Below, piece after piece: positions 46,036-56,750 of a stretch of 64,000 bases of DNA (its first letter is position 1; the number at the start of each line of letters is the position of its first letter). The translations under genes and the position numbers were made by a program. Below the pieces are notes generated by a model. The model made no database searches. It had not been told where the DNA came from and saw only the letters and a list, made by a program, of their open reading frames with translations. Origin of the DNA: Lysobacter sp. MMG2 (GTDB taxonomy: Bacteria; Pseudomonadota; Gammaproteobacteria; Xanthomonadales; Xanthomonadaceae); assembly GCF_016735495.2 (NCBI RefSeq), contig NZ_JAERQY020000004.1:62001-126000 (forward strand). Reading direction: 5' to 3'.

Positions 46036-47922
46036 TCACCCCACCGCCACCCGCGACGCACTCCGCGGCGAACGCACCGCGCACGGCAGCGTCACCGTCA
46101 CGCGCAGGCCGCCTTCGCTGCGGTTGATCAGATGGATGTCGCCGCCGTGCGCGAGCGCGATGCTGCGCGCGGTGGCCAGGCCCAGTCCGATGCCGCCGGT
46201 TTCGCGGTTGCGCGAAGTCTCGCCGCGCACGAAGGGCATGAACAGCTGCTCGCTGCGGTTCGCATCCACGCCGGGGCCGTCGTCGTCGATGTGCAGCGCA
46301 TAGCCTTCGGCGTCGGTGTGCAGCGACAGGCGCGCGCTCTGGCCGTACTTGAGCGCGTTGTCCACCAGGTTGCCGACCATGCGCCGCAGCGCAAGCGGGT
46401 CGCCGCGCAGCGGCGCCGGGGCGCCGTCGGTGAGCGCGACCGCGTTGCCCACGTCGGCCAGGTCGTCCACCACGCTCTCCACCAGCAGGCGCAGGTCGAG
46501 GCGTTCGCGCGTGCCGTTGCGGTGCTGTTCGCGGATGAACTCCAGCGCCGCTTCGATCATCTGCGACATCTCGGCGATGTCCGCCGTCGCCTTCTCGCGC
46601 GCGTCGGCCGGCAGGCCGTCGAGACGGAACGACAGCCGCGCCAGCGGCGTGCGCAGGTCGTGCGCGATCGCCGCCACCATCTGCGTGCGCTCGCGCACCA
46701 GGCGGTTGATGCGCGCCTGCATGGCGTTGAACGACGCCGCCGCACGGACGATTTCCGCCGGGCCTTCCAACGGCACCGGCGGCCCGTCGGCATCCTGGCC
46801 CATGTGGTCGGCGGCGGCGGCGAAGCGGCGGATCGGGCCGGCCAGCGCGCGGGAGAACCACCACGCCAACGGCAGCAGTGCGATCAGGCCCATCGCGAAC
46901 ATCAGCGCGAACGCGCGGCCGATCCCGACGCCGGACTCCACGCGCTCGACCACCCGCCAGCGGCCGTCGGCCAGGCGCGCGGCGGCGACGAAGGCGAACG
47001 ACAGGTGCGAGTCGGCGCGCCAGGGACGCTCGCGCAGGGCCGGGCCGGTGAGCATCTCCGGTTCGCCCACGCGCACCACGAGGGCCTCCGGATCATCGCG
47101 CACCGGCGCAGGTGTGGCCGCCACCGGTGCCGGTGCCGTCGCGGTCGTCGCAGGCGATGGCGCGGGCGCCTCCGGGTGGGCGGGCGACACGTGCACGTAG
47201 GGCGGCATGTACTGGCGCAGGTACGCGGTGGACGGATCCGGCGTACGCGTGGGGTAGGGCTCGAGGCTTTCGCTGGCGATCGGCGCGGAGGCCGTCGGTG
47301 GCGGACTCTCGGCGGCGCTGGACGACGTCGACACCGTGGCGACCGCCGTCGTCGCGGTGGCGACACGGCGACGTTCCTCGCGACGGGCACGAATCCGGTC
47401 GGCGGTGAAATCCGGCCGATCGCGATACCGGATGTGCAGCGGCGCATCCGGCGTGGCGCGACGCGTGTCGCGCGGCAGCGGGTGCGCGCCGGGCGGTGCG
47501 GGGCGGTCGAGCGTCTGCGCGGTCGCGCGGGGAATCACCAGGTCGAGCATGTCGCCGCCGGTCAGCGGCACGGTCGGTGTCACGACGATGCGCCGGAACG
47601 GCGGCAGCATGTTCGGACCGGCGATGTAGAAGCGCACGCGGTCCTCGGGCACGTCCAGCCACTGCGCCAGCAGCGTGCGCAGCGGCGGCGGACTGAGGTA
47701 GCCGGATTCGACCTGCGGCGGCGCATCGACCTCGCGCACCTGCAGCAGCGGATTGCCTGAAGGCATGCGCGAAGACAGCAGCGCGACCACTTCCGACATG
47801 CGCACCGCCGGCGGCGGTTCGCGCAATGCGAGCAGGGCGATGCCGATGCCGTACGCCACCGCCAGTGCCGCCAGCAGCAGCAGGAAGGTGCGCGCGAAGA
47901 TCGGAAGCCCTTGCCAGTTCAC
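46036..47922 (-). CDS. Sensor histidine kinase with long low-complexity periplasmic region
   Basis: 628-residue inner-membrane kinase. TM1 is LLLLAALAVAYGIGIALLAL; a periplasmic region of about 300 residues follows, including an Ala/Pro/Thr-rich stretch near residues 190-280; TM2 is FALMFAMGLIALLPLAWWF. Then come HAMP, HisKA with His in AAIAHDLRTPLARL, and HATPase (NLVDNALKYG, DDGPGVD, GGIGLGLA). It resembles EnvZ/OmpB-type kinases in its catalytic half. The GTG start overlaps the regulator stop (GTGA), so translation is coupled. Confidence 0.92.
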   Translation of the reverse strand: MNWQGLPIFARTFLLLLAALAVAYGIGIALLALREPPPAVRMSEVVALLSSRMPSGNPLLQVREVDAPPQVESGYLSPPPLRTLLAQWLDVPEDRVRFYIAGPNMLPPFRRIVVTPTVPLTGGDMLDLVIPRATAQTLDRPAPPGAHPLPRDTRRATPDAPLHIRYRDRPDFTADRIRARREERRRVATATTAVATVSTSSSAAESPPPTASAPIASESLEPYPTRTPDPSTAYLRQYMPPYVHVSPAHPEAPAPSPATTATAPAPVAATPAPVRDDPEALVVRVGEPEMLTGPALRERPWRADSHLSFAFVAAARLADGRWRVVERVESGVGIGRAFALMFAMGLIALLPLAWWFSRALAGPIRRFAAAADHMGQDADGPPVPLEGPAEIVRAAASFNAMQARINRLVRERTQMVAAIAHDLRTPLARLSFRLDGLPADAREKATADIAEMSQMIEAALEFIREQHRNGTRERLDLRLLVESVVDDLADVGNAVALTDGAPAPLRGDPLALRRMVGNLVDNALKYGQSARLSLHTDAEGYALHIDDDGPGVDANRSEQLFMPFVRGETSRNRETGGIGLGLATARSIALAHGGDIHLINRSEGGLRVTVTLPCAVRSPRSASRVAVG

Positions 47923-48626
47923 AGGCGTGTCACCGCCGGCAGCAGCATGTAGCCCTCGTTGCGCACGGTGCGGATGAGTTCGCTGTGGCCGCGTTCGTTG
48001 ATCTTGCGGCGCAGGCGGCTGATCTGGCTGTCGATCGCGCGGTCGAACACTTCACTGTCGCGGCCGCGCGCGCAGTCAAGCAACTGGTCGCGGCTGAGCA
48101 CGCGTTGCGGGTGCTCGACGAAGGCGTGCAGCAGCGAGAACTCCCCGTCGGACAGGTTGATGTAGGTGCCGTTGGGATCGCGCAGGGCGCGACGCACCAC
48201 GTCCAGATGCCAGCCGGCGAACTCGTAGCGATGGCCGCTGGCCGCATCGGCCGCCAGTTGCCGGCGGCGCAGCACGGCGCGCACGCGGGCGAGCAGCTCG
48301 CGCGGGTTGCAGGGCTTGGCCAGGTAGTCGTCCGCGCCGATCTCCAGGCCGATGATGCGATCGGTGTCGGTGCCCAGCGCGCTGAGCATGATCAGCGCCG
48401 GCCCGCGTTCGGAGGTCAGCCGGCGCGCGGCGCTGAGGCCGTCCTCGCCGGGCATCATCACGTCCAGGATCACCAGGTCGGGGCGTTGCTCGTCCAGCAC
48501 GCGGCGCATCTGTGCGGCGTCTTCGGCCGTTTCCACGCGGTAGCCGTGTTCGGTCAGGAAGCCGGAAATGAGCCGGCGGAGATCGGGGTCGTCGTCGACG
48601 ACCAGGAGGAGCGACTGCAGATCCAT
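47919..48626 (-). CDS. OmpR-family response regulator
   Basis: 235-residue DNA-binding regulator: receiver domain with acidic pocket (VVDDDPD), phosphoacceptor Asp in LVILDVMMPGEDG, Lys in DDYLAKP, and a C-terminal winged helix (LSDGEFSLLHAFVEHPQRVLSRDQLL ... RTVRNEGYML). It is the first gene of a two-gene operon with the kinase. The regulon is unknown. Confidence 0.94.
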   Translation of the reverse strand: MDLQSLLLVVDDDPDLRRLISGFLTEHGYRVETAEDAAQMRRVLDEQRPDLVILDVMMPGEDGLSAARRLTSERGPALIMLSALGTDTDRIIGLEIGADDYLAKPCNPRELLARVRAVLRRRQLAADAASGHRYEFAGWHLDVVRRALRDPNGTYINLSDGEFSLLHAFVEHPQRVLSRDQLLDCARGRDSEVFDRAIDSQISRLRRKINERGHSELIRTVRNEGYMLLPAVTRL

Positions 48627-49025
48627 GCCACCAACGACGAAAGGGCGTTGCGGAGTGTAGGCAGGCGGCGGGCCGGTTGTGTCAACCGCCTCGGGGCGGG
48701 CCCGGAAAAGAAAATGCCGCCGCCGGGGGATCGCCGGACAGCGGCAACGGGACACATGGGTCCACGACTCGTACTGATCCTGACCAGCCGATGTTGTCGG
48801 CCGATGCCGGTTTGTGTCAGGGCTGACAAGAATGGGCCGGGGGGCAGGACAGGGGCGGGGGACGGTCCAGGCTGTCATCCCCGCCTTCGCGGGGATGACG
48901 GCTTCCGGAGCAAGGGCCCCTTCGAACGCCGGCTCACAAGAAGCGATGGGGCCGGCGCACTCCCGTGCCCCGGTGCCCCTGTCCCCTCTACGCTCGTCGG
49001 GCAGAGGGGAGGCGCGAGCCGGCGA
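48627..49025. other. Intergenic region with one REP-like hairpin
   Basis: About 400 bp with no gene. It holds a GC-rich REP-like hairpin at about 48870-48900 (GTCATCCCCGC-CTTC-GCGGGGATGAC) and, near 48980-49020, a CCCCTCT..AGAGGGG palindrome just before the TPR lipoprotein stop. The regulator's promoter should be near 48650. Confidence 0.6.
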
Positions 49026-50681
49026 TCAGAACCGCGACGCCACCAGCTTCACATCGGCCCACTGCCACGCGGCCGCCTGGCGGCGTTCGCTGTCAGCCGC
49101 GGCGTCCTTCTGCTTGAGCTTCTTCTGCGCCTGCGCCAGGCCATGGAGCGACCAGCCGTTTTCCGGGAAGCGCTTGAGGTCTTCCTCGTACACGGCGACG
49201 GCTTCCTTCGCACGGCCCGCGTCCAGCAGCGCCGCGCCCAGGTACGGACGCACCGGCAACGGCCAGTCGGGCGGTTCGTTGTAGTTGAGCAGGTCTTCGG
49301 CGGCCACCGCCTTGCGCAGGTAGTCCAGGCCCGCCTTGGTCTGCCGGGTCGACAGCGCGAGTTCGCCCGCCAGCATGTTCTGCGCGACATCCAGCACGCG
49401 GTCGGCGCGGTTGATGTCGAACAGCACCACCTTCTCCATCGCCGGGTCCTTGGCGATGGCCTGCAGCGCCTTCAGTTCCTTGCGCGCCTGCTCCGGCTTG
49501 TCGGTGCGCACGAACGCCATGCCGCGGGCGAAGTGCCAGATCGCGCGCGGGAAGGCCACCTGCGACGGCGGCTCGGCCTGCGCGAGGATCGCGTCCCACT
49601 CGCCGAAACGCACCCGCGCGAACAGCGGCGCGACGAGGAACTGCTGCATGAAGGCCATCGCCTCCAGCTGCTGCGGGTCCACGCGCTGCGCGGTCTGGTC
49701 GGCCGCTTCGATCGCCAGCGTGCGCGAACCGTGCAGCGCCGCGGTCATCGCCGCGAAATGCCAGTTGTGCGGCACGTAGCCCAGCGGATAGGCGCCGTTG
49801 CTGCCGCGACAGACCGCGAGGAAGGCCTTGTCGGCGGTGCTCGCGGCGAGGTTGCTCAGCGTCGCGTCGTGGTAGCGGCCCACGCGGATGTAGACGTGCG
49901 CGGGCATGTGCACCAGGTGTCCCGAACCGGGCGCGAGCGCGGCGAGGCGGTCGGCGTAGGGCTCGGCGCGTTCGGGCTGATTCGAGGCTTCCACGGCATG
50001 GATGTAGTAGTGCGCCGCGCCGATGTGGCGCGGGTTGCGCTTGAGCACCGTCTCCAGCGTGCCGACGATCGCGTCGGTGTACTGCGTCGGCTGGCCCTGC
50101 GCGTTCCAGTACGCCCACGGCGTGAGGTCCATCAGCGATTCGGCGTACAGCGCGGCGATGTCGTCGTCGTCGGGGAACTGCTGGTGCGCTTCGCCCATCG
50201 CCTGCGCATAGGCCTGGTCGAGCGGTGCGCGGTCGGTCGGCGCGGGCGTGATGTAGCGCTTGGTGAGCGCGGTGATCAGCGCCTGGTCGGCGGGCTTCGC
50301 GTTGGCCGAAAGATGCTGCGCGCGCAGCGCGAGCGTGGTCGCGTCGGCGGCCAGGTCGGGCGACATCGGCAGGTTGATGTTGGGTCCCAGCACCAGCGCC
50401 TGGCCCCAGGCGCACATCGCGCATTTGGGGTCGAGCCGTTCGGCTTCGGCGAAGGCGCGCGCGGCGGCTTCGTGGTTGAAGCCGTAGGCCAGGCGCAGGC
50501 CCTGGTCGAAGTAGCGCTGCGCCTCTGGCACGCGCGTGCCGATGTCGCGGTGCAGGTCGCCGAAGGTGTCGAACAGGGGCGGCGCGGTCTCCTGTGCGGC
50601 GTCCTGGCGCGCGGGCGCGTGGCACGCGGCCAGTGACAGGCTCAGTACGGCAAGACCGAGAAGGCGGTGCAGTGGCGCCAT
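49026..50681 (-). CDS. TPR-repeat lipoprotein of unknown function
   Basis: 551-residue predicted lipoprotein (signal MAPLHRLLGLAVLSLSLAAC, lipobox LAAC) built of helical TPR-like repeats: FDQGLRLAYGFNHEAAARAFAEAERLDP, a conserved CAMCAWG cysteine pair, and GHLVHMPAHVYIRVGRYHDATLSN. The HMPAHVY region is a mark of a widespread but uncharacterised family of such proteins. Probably periplasmic and protein-binding. Divergent from PEP carboxylase. Confidence 0.85.
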   Translation of the reverse strand: MAPLHRLLGLAVLSLSLAACHAPARQDAAQETAPPLFDTFGDLHRDIGTRVPEAQRYFDQGLRLAYGFNHEAAARAFAEAERLDPKCAMCAWGQALVLGPNINLPMSPDLAADATTLALRAQHLSANAKPADQALITALTKRYITPAPTDRAPLDQAYAQAMGEAHQQFPDDDDIAALYAESLMDLTPWAYWNAQGQPTQYTDAIVGTLETVLKRNPRHIGAAHYYIHAVEASNQPERAEPYADRLAALAPGSGHLVHMPAHVYIRVGRYHDATLSNLAASTADKAFLAVCRGSNGAYPLGYVPHNWHFAAMTAALHGSRTLAIEAADQTAQRVDPQQLEAMAFMQQFLVAPLFARVRFGEWDAILAQAEPPSQVAFPRAIWHFARGMAFVRTDKPEQARKELKALQAIAKDPAMEKVVLFDINRADRVLDVAQNMLAGELALSTRQTKAGLDYLRKAVAAEDLLNYNEPPDWPLPVRPYLGAALLDAGRAKEAVAVYEEDLKRFPENGWSLHGLAQAQKKLKQKDAAADSERRQAAAWQWADVKLVASRF

Positions 50682-50870
50682 GGTGGAACGCTCCGGCTCG
50701 AAAGGGGCATCAGGAAAAACAACGCGGCCAGCGGCAGGGGGCGGTCAGGAGTATGGCCACGGCGGCGGATGCCGGACGCACCGCCGGGCGGCTCGCGGCC
50801 CCCGGGGCGTCGCTTCGTTGCGCCTGAAACCGTCGCGCCACCCCATGTTGCAGTGCGGTAGGCTCGCGTG

Positions 50871-53615
50871 ATGACCCGACAACCCGTGCCTGCCGCCGAG
50901 TCCGCCGAAGAACCGCTGCGCGTCGTCGATTTCGCTCCGCACGACGCCCTCCTGCGCGAAGACGTGAAAACCGTGGGCGCGCTCGTCGGCGACATCCTTG
51001 CCGAGCAGCGTGGCCCGCAGTTCCTCGCCGAGGTCGAGACACTGCGCCGCGCCGCGATCCGCCGTCGCGAGTCGAACGCGCCGGTGGGCGAACTCGCACA
51101 GGCACTGGCGGGCGTCGAACTCGAACACGCCGGCGACCTGGTGCGCGCCTTCGCCACTTACTTCCAGGCGGTGAACGTCGCCGAGCGCGTGCACCGCATC
51201 CGCCGCCGCCGCGATTACGAACGCCAGGGCGCGAGCCGCCAGCCGGGCGGCCTTCGCGATGTGCTCGCCACGCTGGCCGCGCAGGGCGTGAGCCTGGAGG
51301 AAGTGGTCGCGCTGCTGCAGCGATTGCGGATCGAGCCGGTGTTCACCGCGCATCCGACCGAAGCCGTGCGTCGCGCGCTGCTGGAAAAGGAACGGCAGAT
51401 CGTCACCTGCCTGATCGACGACATCGACCGCACGCGCACACCGTACGAACACCGCGCCGACCTGGAACGCATGCGCCTGGCGCTCACCGCCAGCTGGCAG
51501 ACCGCCGAAACGCCGCCGGTGAAGCCCAGCGTCGCCGACGAGTTCGAACACGTGGGCTTCTACCTGTCCGACGTGCTGTACCGCGTGCTGCCGGTGTTTT
51601 ACGAGCTGTTCGAGGACGCGCTGCGCGAGACGTACGGCGAGCACGTCGCGATGCCCGCCGTGGTCGGCTTCGGCACCTGGGTCGGCGGCGACATGGACGG
51701 CAATCCGAACGTCGGCGCGGACACCATCGCCGCTTCGCTCGCCGGGCAGCGTTCGCTGGTGCTGGGGGCATATCGACAGGAAGTCGCGGCGCTGGGCGAG
51801 CTGTTGAGTCAGTCGCTGGGACGCATCGGCGTGGCGGAGACGGTGCTCGCGCGCATCGAGGAATACCGCTACCTGCTGCCCAAGGCCGCCGCCGCGCTGA
51901 AGCCGCGCCACGCCGACATGCCGTATCGCAACCTGCTGGCATTGATCGCCGCGCGCCTGCGCGCGACGACGGAGGACCACGTCAACGGTTATCCCGACGC
52001 CGCCGCCTTCCTGGCCGACATCCGGATGATCGAGGACAGCCTGCGCACGCACCAGGGCGAACACGCCGGTGGGCATGCGGTGCGGCGCCTGCGCCGGCGC
52101 GCGGAGTGCTTCGGCTTCCATCTGGCCAGCCTGGACCTGCGCCAGGATTCGGCCACGCACGACGCCGCGCTCGCCGAAGTGCTGGGCGATGCGCAGTGGG
52201 AATCGCGCACGCGCGAGAAGCGGGCGCAGCGGCTGCATCACCTGCTCGACGGCAGCGAACCGGTGCGAGGCGTCGGCAACGGCACCGCGCGGCCGACGCT
52301 GGATGTGTTCCGCGCCGTCGCACGCCTGCGCCCGCGCTACGGCGCGCACGCGTTCGGGCCCTACATCGTCAGCATGAGCCGCAGCGCGGCCGACGCGCTG
52401 GCCGTGCTCGCGCTGGCGCGCGTGGCCGGTTGCATCGACAGCGAAGGCCGCGTGCCGCTGGACGTGGCACCGCTGTTCGAAACCGTGGACGACCTCGACG
52501 CCGCCAGCGACACGCTGCGCGCGCTGTTCGCCGATCCCGTGTACCGCCGGCACCTGGCGGCGCGCGGCAACCGCCAGGTGGTGATGCTGGGCTACTCCGA
52601 CAGTGCGAAGGACGGCGGCATGCTCGCCTCGCGCTGGGCGCTGCAGCGCACGCAGATCGCGCTGACCGAACTGGCGCGCGAGAGCGGCGTGCGCATCGCC
52701 TTCTTCCACGGCCGCGGCGGTTCGATCAGCCGCGGTGGCGGCAAGACCGAGCGCGCGGTGATCGCCGCGCCGCGCGGTTCGGTGGACGGCTACCTGCGCC
52801 TGACCGAGCAAGGCGAGGTGATCCACCGCAAGTACGGCATCCGCGCGATCGCGCTGCGCAATCTCGAACAGGCCACCGGCGCGGTGTTGCGTGCGACGCT
52901 GCGACCGCGTCCGCCGGAGCCGCGCGAGGAGACCTGGCGTGCGATCGCGGGCGAACTGGCCCGCGACGCGCGCGCGCACTACCGCGCGCTGGTGCACGAG
53001 AACCCGGAGTTCCCGGCTTATTTCCGCGCGGCGACGCCGATCGACGTGATCGAGCGCCTGCGCATCGGCTCGCGTCCGAGCAAGCGTGCCGGCAGCGGCG
53101 ACGTGGGATCGCTGCGCGCGATTCCGTGGGTGTTCGCGTGGTCGCAGAACCGCGCCGGGCTGACCGCGTGGTACGGCGTCGGCACCGCGTTGACGAAGGC
53201 GCTGGACACGCACGGCCGCGACACGCTGACCGAGATGGCGCGTGACTGGCCCTTCTTCGGCACGCTCATCGACGACCTGGAGATGATGCTGGCCAAGTCC
53301 GACCCGGGCATTTTCGAGCAGTACTCGCGCCTGGCGGGCGAACTGCACGAGCGCTTCCACCCCGGCATCGCGGCCGAGTTCGAACGCACGCGCGCGGCGG
53401 TGCTGGCGATCAAGGGCAGCGACGAGCTGCTGGCCGGCGACTACCGACTGCGCCAGTCGATCCGCCTGCGAAATCCGTACGTCGACCCGATCAGCGTGTT
53501 GCAGGTGGACCTGCTGGCCCGCTGGCGCGAAGCCGGCCGGCCGGACGATGCGCTGTACCAGGCGCTGGTGGCTACGGTGAACGGCATCTCGGCAGGGATA
53601 CAGAACACGGGGTGA
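50871..53615 (+). CDS. ppc: Phosphoenolpyruvate carboxylase
   Basis: Cytoplasmic anaplerotic enzyme of 914 residues that converts PEP and bicarbonate to oxaloacetate. It shows the catalytic His in VFTAHPTEAVRR, VGGDMDGNPNV, the FGFHLASLDLRQ segment, GYSDSAKDGG, the flexible FFHGRGGSISRGGG loop, and RAIPWVFAWSQNR, and ends QNTG as nearly all bacterial PEP carboxylases do. ATG at 50871 is preferred to the GTG one codon earlier. Confidence 0.97.
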   Translation: MTRQPVPAAESAEEPLRVVDFAPHDALLREDVKTVGALVGDILAEQRGPQFLAEVETLRRAAIRRRESNAPVGELAQALAGVELEHAGDLVRAFATYFQAVNVAERVHRIRRRRDYERQGASRQPGGLRDVLATLAAQGVSLEEVVALLQRLRIEPVFTAHPTEAVRRALLEKERQIVTCLIDDIDRTRTPYEHRADLERMRLALTASWQTAETPPVKPSVADEFEHVGFYLSDVLYRVLPVFYELFEDALRETYGEHVAMPAVVGFGTWVGGDMDGNPNVGADTIAASLAGQRSLVLGAYRQEVAALGELLSQSLGRIGVAETVLARIEEYRYLLPKAAAALKPRHADMPYRNLLALIAARLRATTEDHVNGYPDAAAFLADIRMIEDSLRTHQGEHAGGHAVRRLRRRAECFGFHLASLDLRQDSATHDAALAEVLGDAQWESRTREKRAQRLHHLLDGSEPVRGVGNGTARPTLDVFRAVARLRPRYGAHAFGPYIVSMSRSAADALAVLALARVAGCIDSEGRVPLDVAPLFETVDDLDAASDTLRALFADPVYRRHLAARGNRQVVMLGYSDSAKDGGMLASRWALQRTQIALTELARESGVRIAFFHGRGGSISRGGGKTERAVIAAPRGSVDGYLRLTEQGEVIHRKYGIRAIALRNLEQATGAVLRATLRPRPPEPREETWRAIAGELARDARAHYRALVHENPEFPAYFRAATPIDVIERLRIGSRPSKRAGSGDVGSLRAIPWVFAWSQNRAGLTAWYGVGTALTKALDTHGRDTLTEMARDWPFFGTLIDDLEMMLAKSDPGIFEQYSRLAGELHERFHPGIAAEFERTRAAVLAIKGSDELLAGDYRLRQSIRLRNPYVDPISVLQVDLLARWREAGRPDDALYQALVATVNGISAGIQNTG

Positions 53616-54185
53616 GGCAGGCCGCTTACGCGGCACTGCCGCGTGGCCTGCCGAACGGCCGGCCACGGATGGCCGGACCGGGCGATCCGGAGCCGGTGCC
53701 GGTTCGCCATGGATGGCAGCCATGCACTTATCGCAGTGAGCACTGCCGCGTGGCCTGCCGAACGGCCGGCCAGGGATGGCCGGACCGGGCGACCCGGAGC
53801 CGGTGCCGGTTCGCCATGGATGGCAGCCATGCACTGATCGCAGCGAGCACTGCCGCGTGGCCTGCCGAACGGCCGGCCAGGGATGGCCGGACCGGGCGAT
53901 CCGGAGCCGGTGCCGGTTCGCCATGGATGGCAGCCATGCACTGATCGCAGCGAGCACTGCCGCGTGGCCTGCCGAACGGCCGGCCACGGATGGCCGGACC
54001 GGGCGACCCGGAGCCGGTGCCGGTTCGCCATGGATGGCAGCCATGCACTGATCGCAGCGAGCACTGCCGCGTGGCCTGCCGAACGGCCGGCCACGGATGG
54101 CCGGACCGGGCGATCCGGAGCCGGTGCCGGGTCGCCATGGATGGCAGCCATGCACTGATCGCAGCGAGCACTGCCGCGTGGCCTG
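53616..54185. repeat. 107-bp tandem minisatellite, five copies plus a partial
   Basis: Units start at 53634, 53741, 53848, 53955 and 54062, exactly 107 bp apart, with a partial sixth from 54169. Copies differ at only a few positions. Each contains nested palindromes, for example CCGGCCA-CGGA-TGGCCGG and ATGGC-A-GCCAT. Because 107 is not a multiple of three, no single frame reads the same peptide through the array; the open frames crossing it are composition artefacts. It follows ppc directly and no gene lies within it. Confidence 0.95.
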
Positions 54186-54197
54186 GCACGCAGAACG

Positions 54198-54252
54198 CCC
54201 TCTCCCCTTGCGGGAGAGGGACAGGCTCGCGAAGCGAGCCAGGGAGAGGGGT
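54198..54252. repeat. Double hairpin after minisatellite
   Basis: CCCTCTCCC-N4-GGGAGAGGG followed by GGCTCGC-GAA-GCGAGCC. Similar CCCTCTCCC hairpins lie at 60512 and, imperfectly, at 30445. The rest of the stretch up to 54512 shows no gene. Confidence 0.7.
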
Positions 54253-54512
54253 GCGGCCGCTGTAAGAGCACGCGCTTCGCGCGCCCCGCTTCCGGCGCTT
54301 CGTGCCACCTTCTCAGCCCTGCACTCCCTTCGGTCGCCGCGAGGGGAGAAGGGAAAAAGCACCCGCACCCGCAACTCAAACCGCACCGAACCGCACAGGC
54401 ACCGCACCACCCCCGGCCCCACCTGAACCATTCAGCAAACCTCGCAACGCTTCACGCTTCCCGACACCCTTCGGGCGTATCTTCAAGCTCGCCGTCACCG
54501 TGGGAGTCGGCC

Positions 54513-55079
54513 ATGAAACTCGCCCTTACGATCCTCTGCACCGCCGCTCTGTTCGGCGGTTGCGCGACCACGCCGGCCGTCTTCACCGACTACGACCCGG
54601 GCGTGAACTTCGGCCAGTACCAGACCTATCGCTGGACGCAGCGGCCGGAAGGCTTCTCGCCGTTGCATTCGCAGCGCCTTGTCGCCGCCGTCGACGCCAA
54701 GTTGCGCGAGCGTGGCTGGACGCAGTCGACCAACGCGCAGGTCACCCTCGCCGGCACCATCGTCACCGAGCGGCGCATGCGCGTGGACACCTGGAACAAC
54801 GGCCCGATGTGGGGCGGCTGGGGCTGGGGCGGTTGCTGCTGGGGCCCGGGCTGGGGTGCGTGGGGCGGCTTCAACACCACCACCACCGTGCGCGACTACA
54901 CCTACGGGACCCTCGTGCTCGACATGTTCGATGCGCAGACCCAGCGGCCGCTGTGGCGCGGCATCGCCATGGGCACCGTACCCGACTCGCCGATCGCGCA
55001 GACCAACGCGATGCAGCTGAGCGTGGACCGCATGTTTGCGCAGTTCCCGCCGGCCGCGATGGCGCAGCAGATGCCCTGA
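54513..55079 (+). CDS. DUF4136 family lipoprotein
   Basis: 188-residue predicted lipoprotein (signal MKLALTILCTAALFGGC, lipobox FGGC) of the DUF4136 family. It starts with TDYDPGVNFGQYQTYRW and LVAAVDAKLRERGW, followed by a Gly/Trp-rich segment (MWGGWGWGGCCWGPGWGAWGG) and the barrel-like end RPLWRGIAMG. The function of this envelope family is unknown. Confidence 0.88.
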   Translation: MKLALTILCTAALFGGCATTPAVFTDYDPGVNFGQYQTYRWTQRPEGFSPLHSQRLVAAVDAKLRERGWTQSTNAQVTLAGTIVTERRMRVDTWNNGPMWGGWGWGGCCWGPGWGAWGGFNTTTTVRDYTYGTLVLDMFDAQTQRPLWRGIAMGTVPDSPIAQTNAMQLSVDRMFAQFPPAAMAQQMP

Positions 55080-55174
55080 GAAAGGTGCGCGGCATCCACA
55101 TCCAGGCGCGCTGACCGGCCTGCCCGCGCATGGGGAGGGATGCCTGTCGTCCGTCCGACATGCTCGTCTGTCTA

Positions 55175-55189
55175 TACTCCACCCCAGTA
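55175..55189 (+). promoter_or_regulatory. FrmR/RcnR-type operator
   Basis: TACT-CCACCCC-AGTA matches the TACT-(6 G/C)-N-AGTA operator form known for the RcnR/FrmR branch of the CsoR family, here C-rich on the plus strand. It lies 20 bp before the frmR start and is the likely autorepression site of the operon. Confidence 0.8.
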
Positions 55190-55208
55190 CCCTTCCGCCG
55201 GACCGACC

Positions 55209-56658
<1,450 letters not shown>

Positions 56659-56750
56659 TTCGGGATTCGGGATTGGCAAAGGCACGCCCTCGTCCGTCCC
56701 GCCCCCACATCGAATCCCGAATCCCGCATCTCCAATCCCGGACATCACCC
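56659..56750. repeat. 7-bp unit repeats forming an inverted repeat inside frm operon
   Basis: The frmA-frmB gap holds ATTCGGGATTCGGGATTGG and, about 50 bp later, the inverse CGAATCCCGAATCCCGC. The two arms can pair in the mRNA. The same heptad (CGAATCC) forms six tandem copies at 57720-57762. Confidence 0.75.

Noticed and set aside
53616-54185. CRISPR array
   Set aside because: The 107-bp period has no alternation of constant repeats and unique spacers; the whole unit is repeated. No cas genes are nearby.
53669-54265. Small proteins starting MAGPGDPEP repeated in the minisatellite
   Set aside because: The frames shift with every 107-bp unit, have no ribosome-binding sites, and are consequences of the repeat.
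50745-54431. A 1,228-residue open frame on the minus strand opposite PEP carboxylase
   Set aside because: It is antisense to a certain gene, has no domain, start signal or sensible composition, and partly reads the 107-bp array; a common artefact of high-GC DNA.
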